A DNA stretch of 5,281 bases from Candidatus Arcanibacter lacustris (GTDB taxonomy: Bacteria; Pseudomonadota; Alphaproteobacteria; Rickettsiales; Arcanibacteraceae). A program made the position numbers and the translations under genes. The DNA lies in NCBI GenBank assembly GCA_000970895.1, contig JYHA01000006.1:1-5281 (forward strand), in the 5' to 3' direction. A model generated the notes under the pieces. The model made no database searches. It saw nothing but the letters and a program-made list of their open reading frames with translations, and was not told the DNA's origin. Below are positions 5,213 to 5,281 of this stretch, one piece after another (the stretch's first letter is position 1; each line of letters starts with the position of its first letter).

Positions 5213-5281
5213 GCTCCGAGGATAAGGAAGGGGTAGTTCTCCAGTTGTCATCCTTCGGCTAGAAGAACTTATCGAACCAGA
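5213..5281. repeat. GC-richer palindromic block at the right edge, likely dispersed repeat
   Basis: This block stands out from about 150 bases of almost pure A/T to its left. It contains nested inverted repeats: GATAAG (5221-5226) with CTTATC (5268-5273), AGTTCT (5235-5240) with AGAACT (5264-5269), and CCGAGGA (5216-5222) with TCCTTCGG (5251-5258, one bulge). No reading frame or tRNA fold is supported. Short, GC-richer palindromic elements scattered between genes are well known in Rickettsiales, so a copy of such an element is the best guess. It is cut by the window edge. The rest of 5061-5212 holds only the putative amidase promoter. Confidence 0.45.

Noticed and set aside
5213..5281. tRNA on the - strand suggested by GGTTCGA at 5278-5272
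   Set aside because: The bases following the would-be T loop cannot pair with those before it, and no acceptor or anticodon stem fits.

Overview
The window is AT-rich and reads as a chromosomal piece of an obligate-intracellular or reduced alphaproteobacterium of the Rickettsiales type. That placement is an inference from base composition, compact A/T-biased codon use, frequent non-ATG starts, the pairing of a lipid A gene with a cell-wall amidase (so a Gram-negative with peptidoglycan), and a eukaryote-like phosphatase. No rRNA, tRNA or other marker gene is present to prove it.

Layout: one gene on the + strand (146-1111) encodes a DUSP23-like tyrosine/dual-specificity phosphatase with an unrecognised C-terminal extension. 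Facing it are four genes on the - strand. In transcription order (right to left) they are a periplasmic AMIN + Amidase_3 N-acetylmuramoyl-L-alanine amidase (3903-5060), an unrecognised 112-residue protein (3481-3819), lpxC (2390-3328, TTG start) and a prepilin-like protein (1431-2327). The - strand genes are separated by gaps of roughly 60-150 bases, so they are co-directional but not tightly packed; separate promoters are possible. The amidase and LpxC both serve the envelope (peptidoglycan remodelling at division; first committed step of lipid A). The pilin-like protein would be exported to the inner membrane and processed by a prepilin peptidase.

The most notable structure is a near-identical duplication of the last codons of lpxC. 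The 48 bp encoding the LpxC tail at 2402-2449 recur as 51 bp at 1264-1314 in the same orientation, with a one-codon indel and with the stop codon at the same distance. The prepilin gene lies exactly between the two copies, so it looks like a cassette inserted at, or duplicated together with, the lpxC 3' end.

Other non-coding structure: an 8-bp-stem hairpin abutting the Shine-Dalgarno of lpxC; an inverted repeat overlapping the probable promoter of the phosphatase gene; a 12-bp direct repeat bracketing a roughly 100-bp less AT-rich block at 1139-1240; and a GC-richer, palindrome-laden block at the right end (about 5213-5281, cut by the window edge) that looks like a dispersed intergenic repeat.
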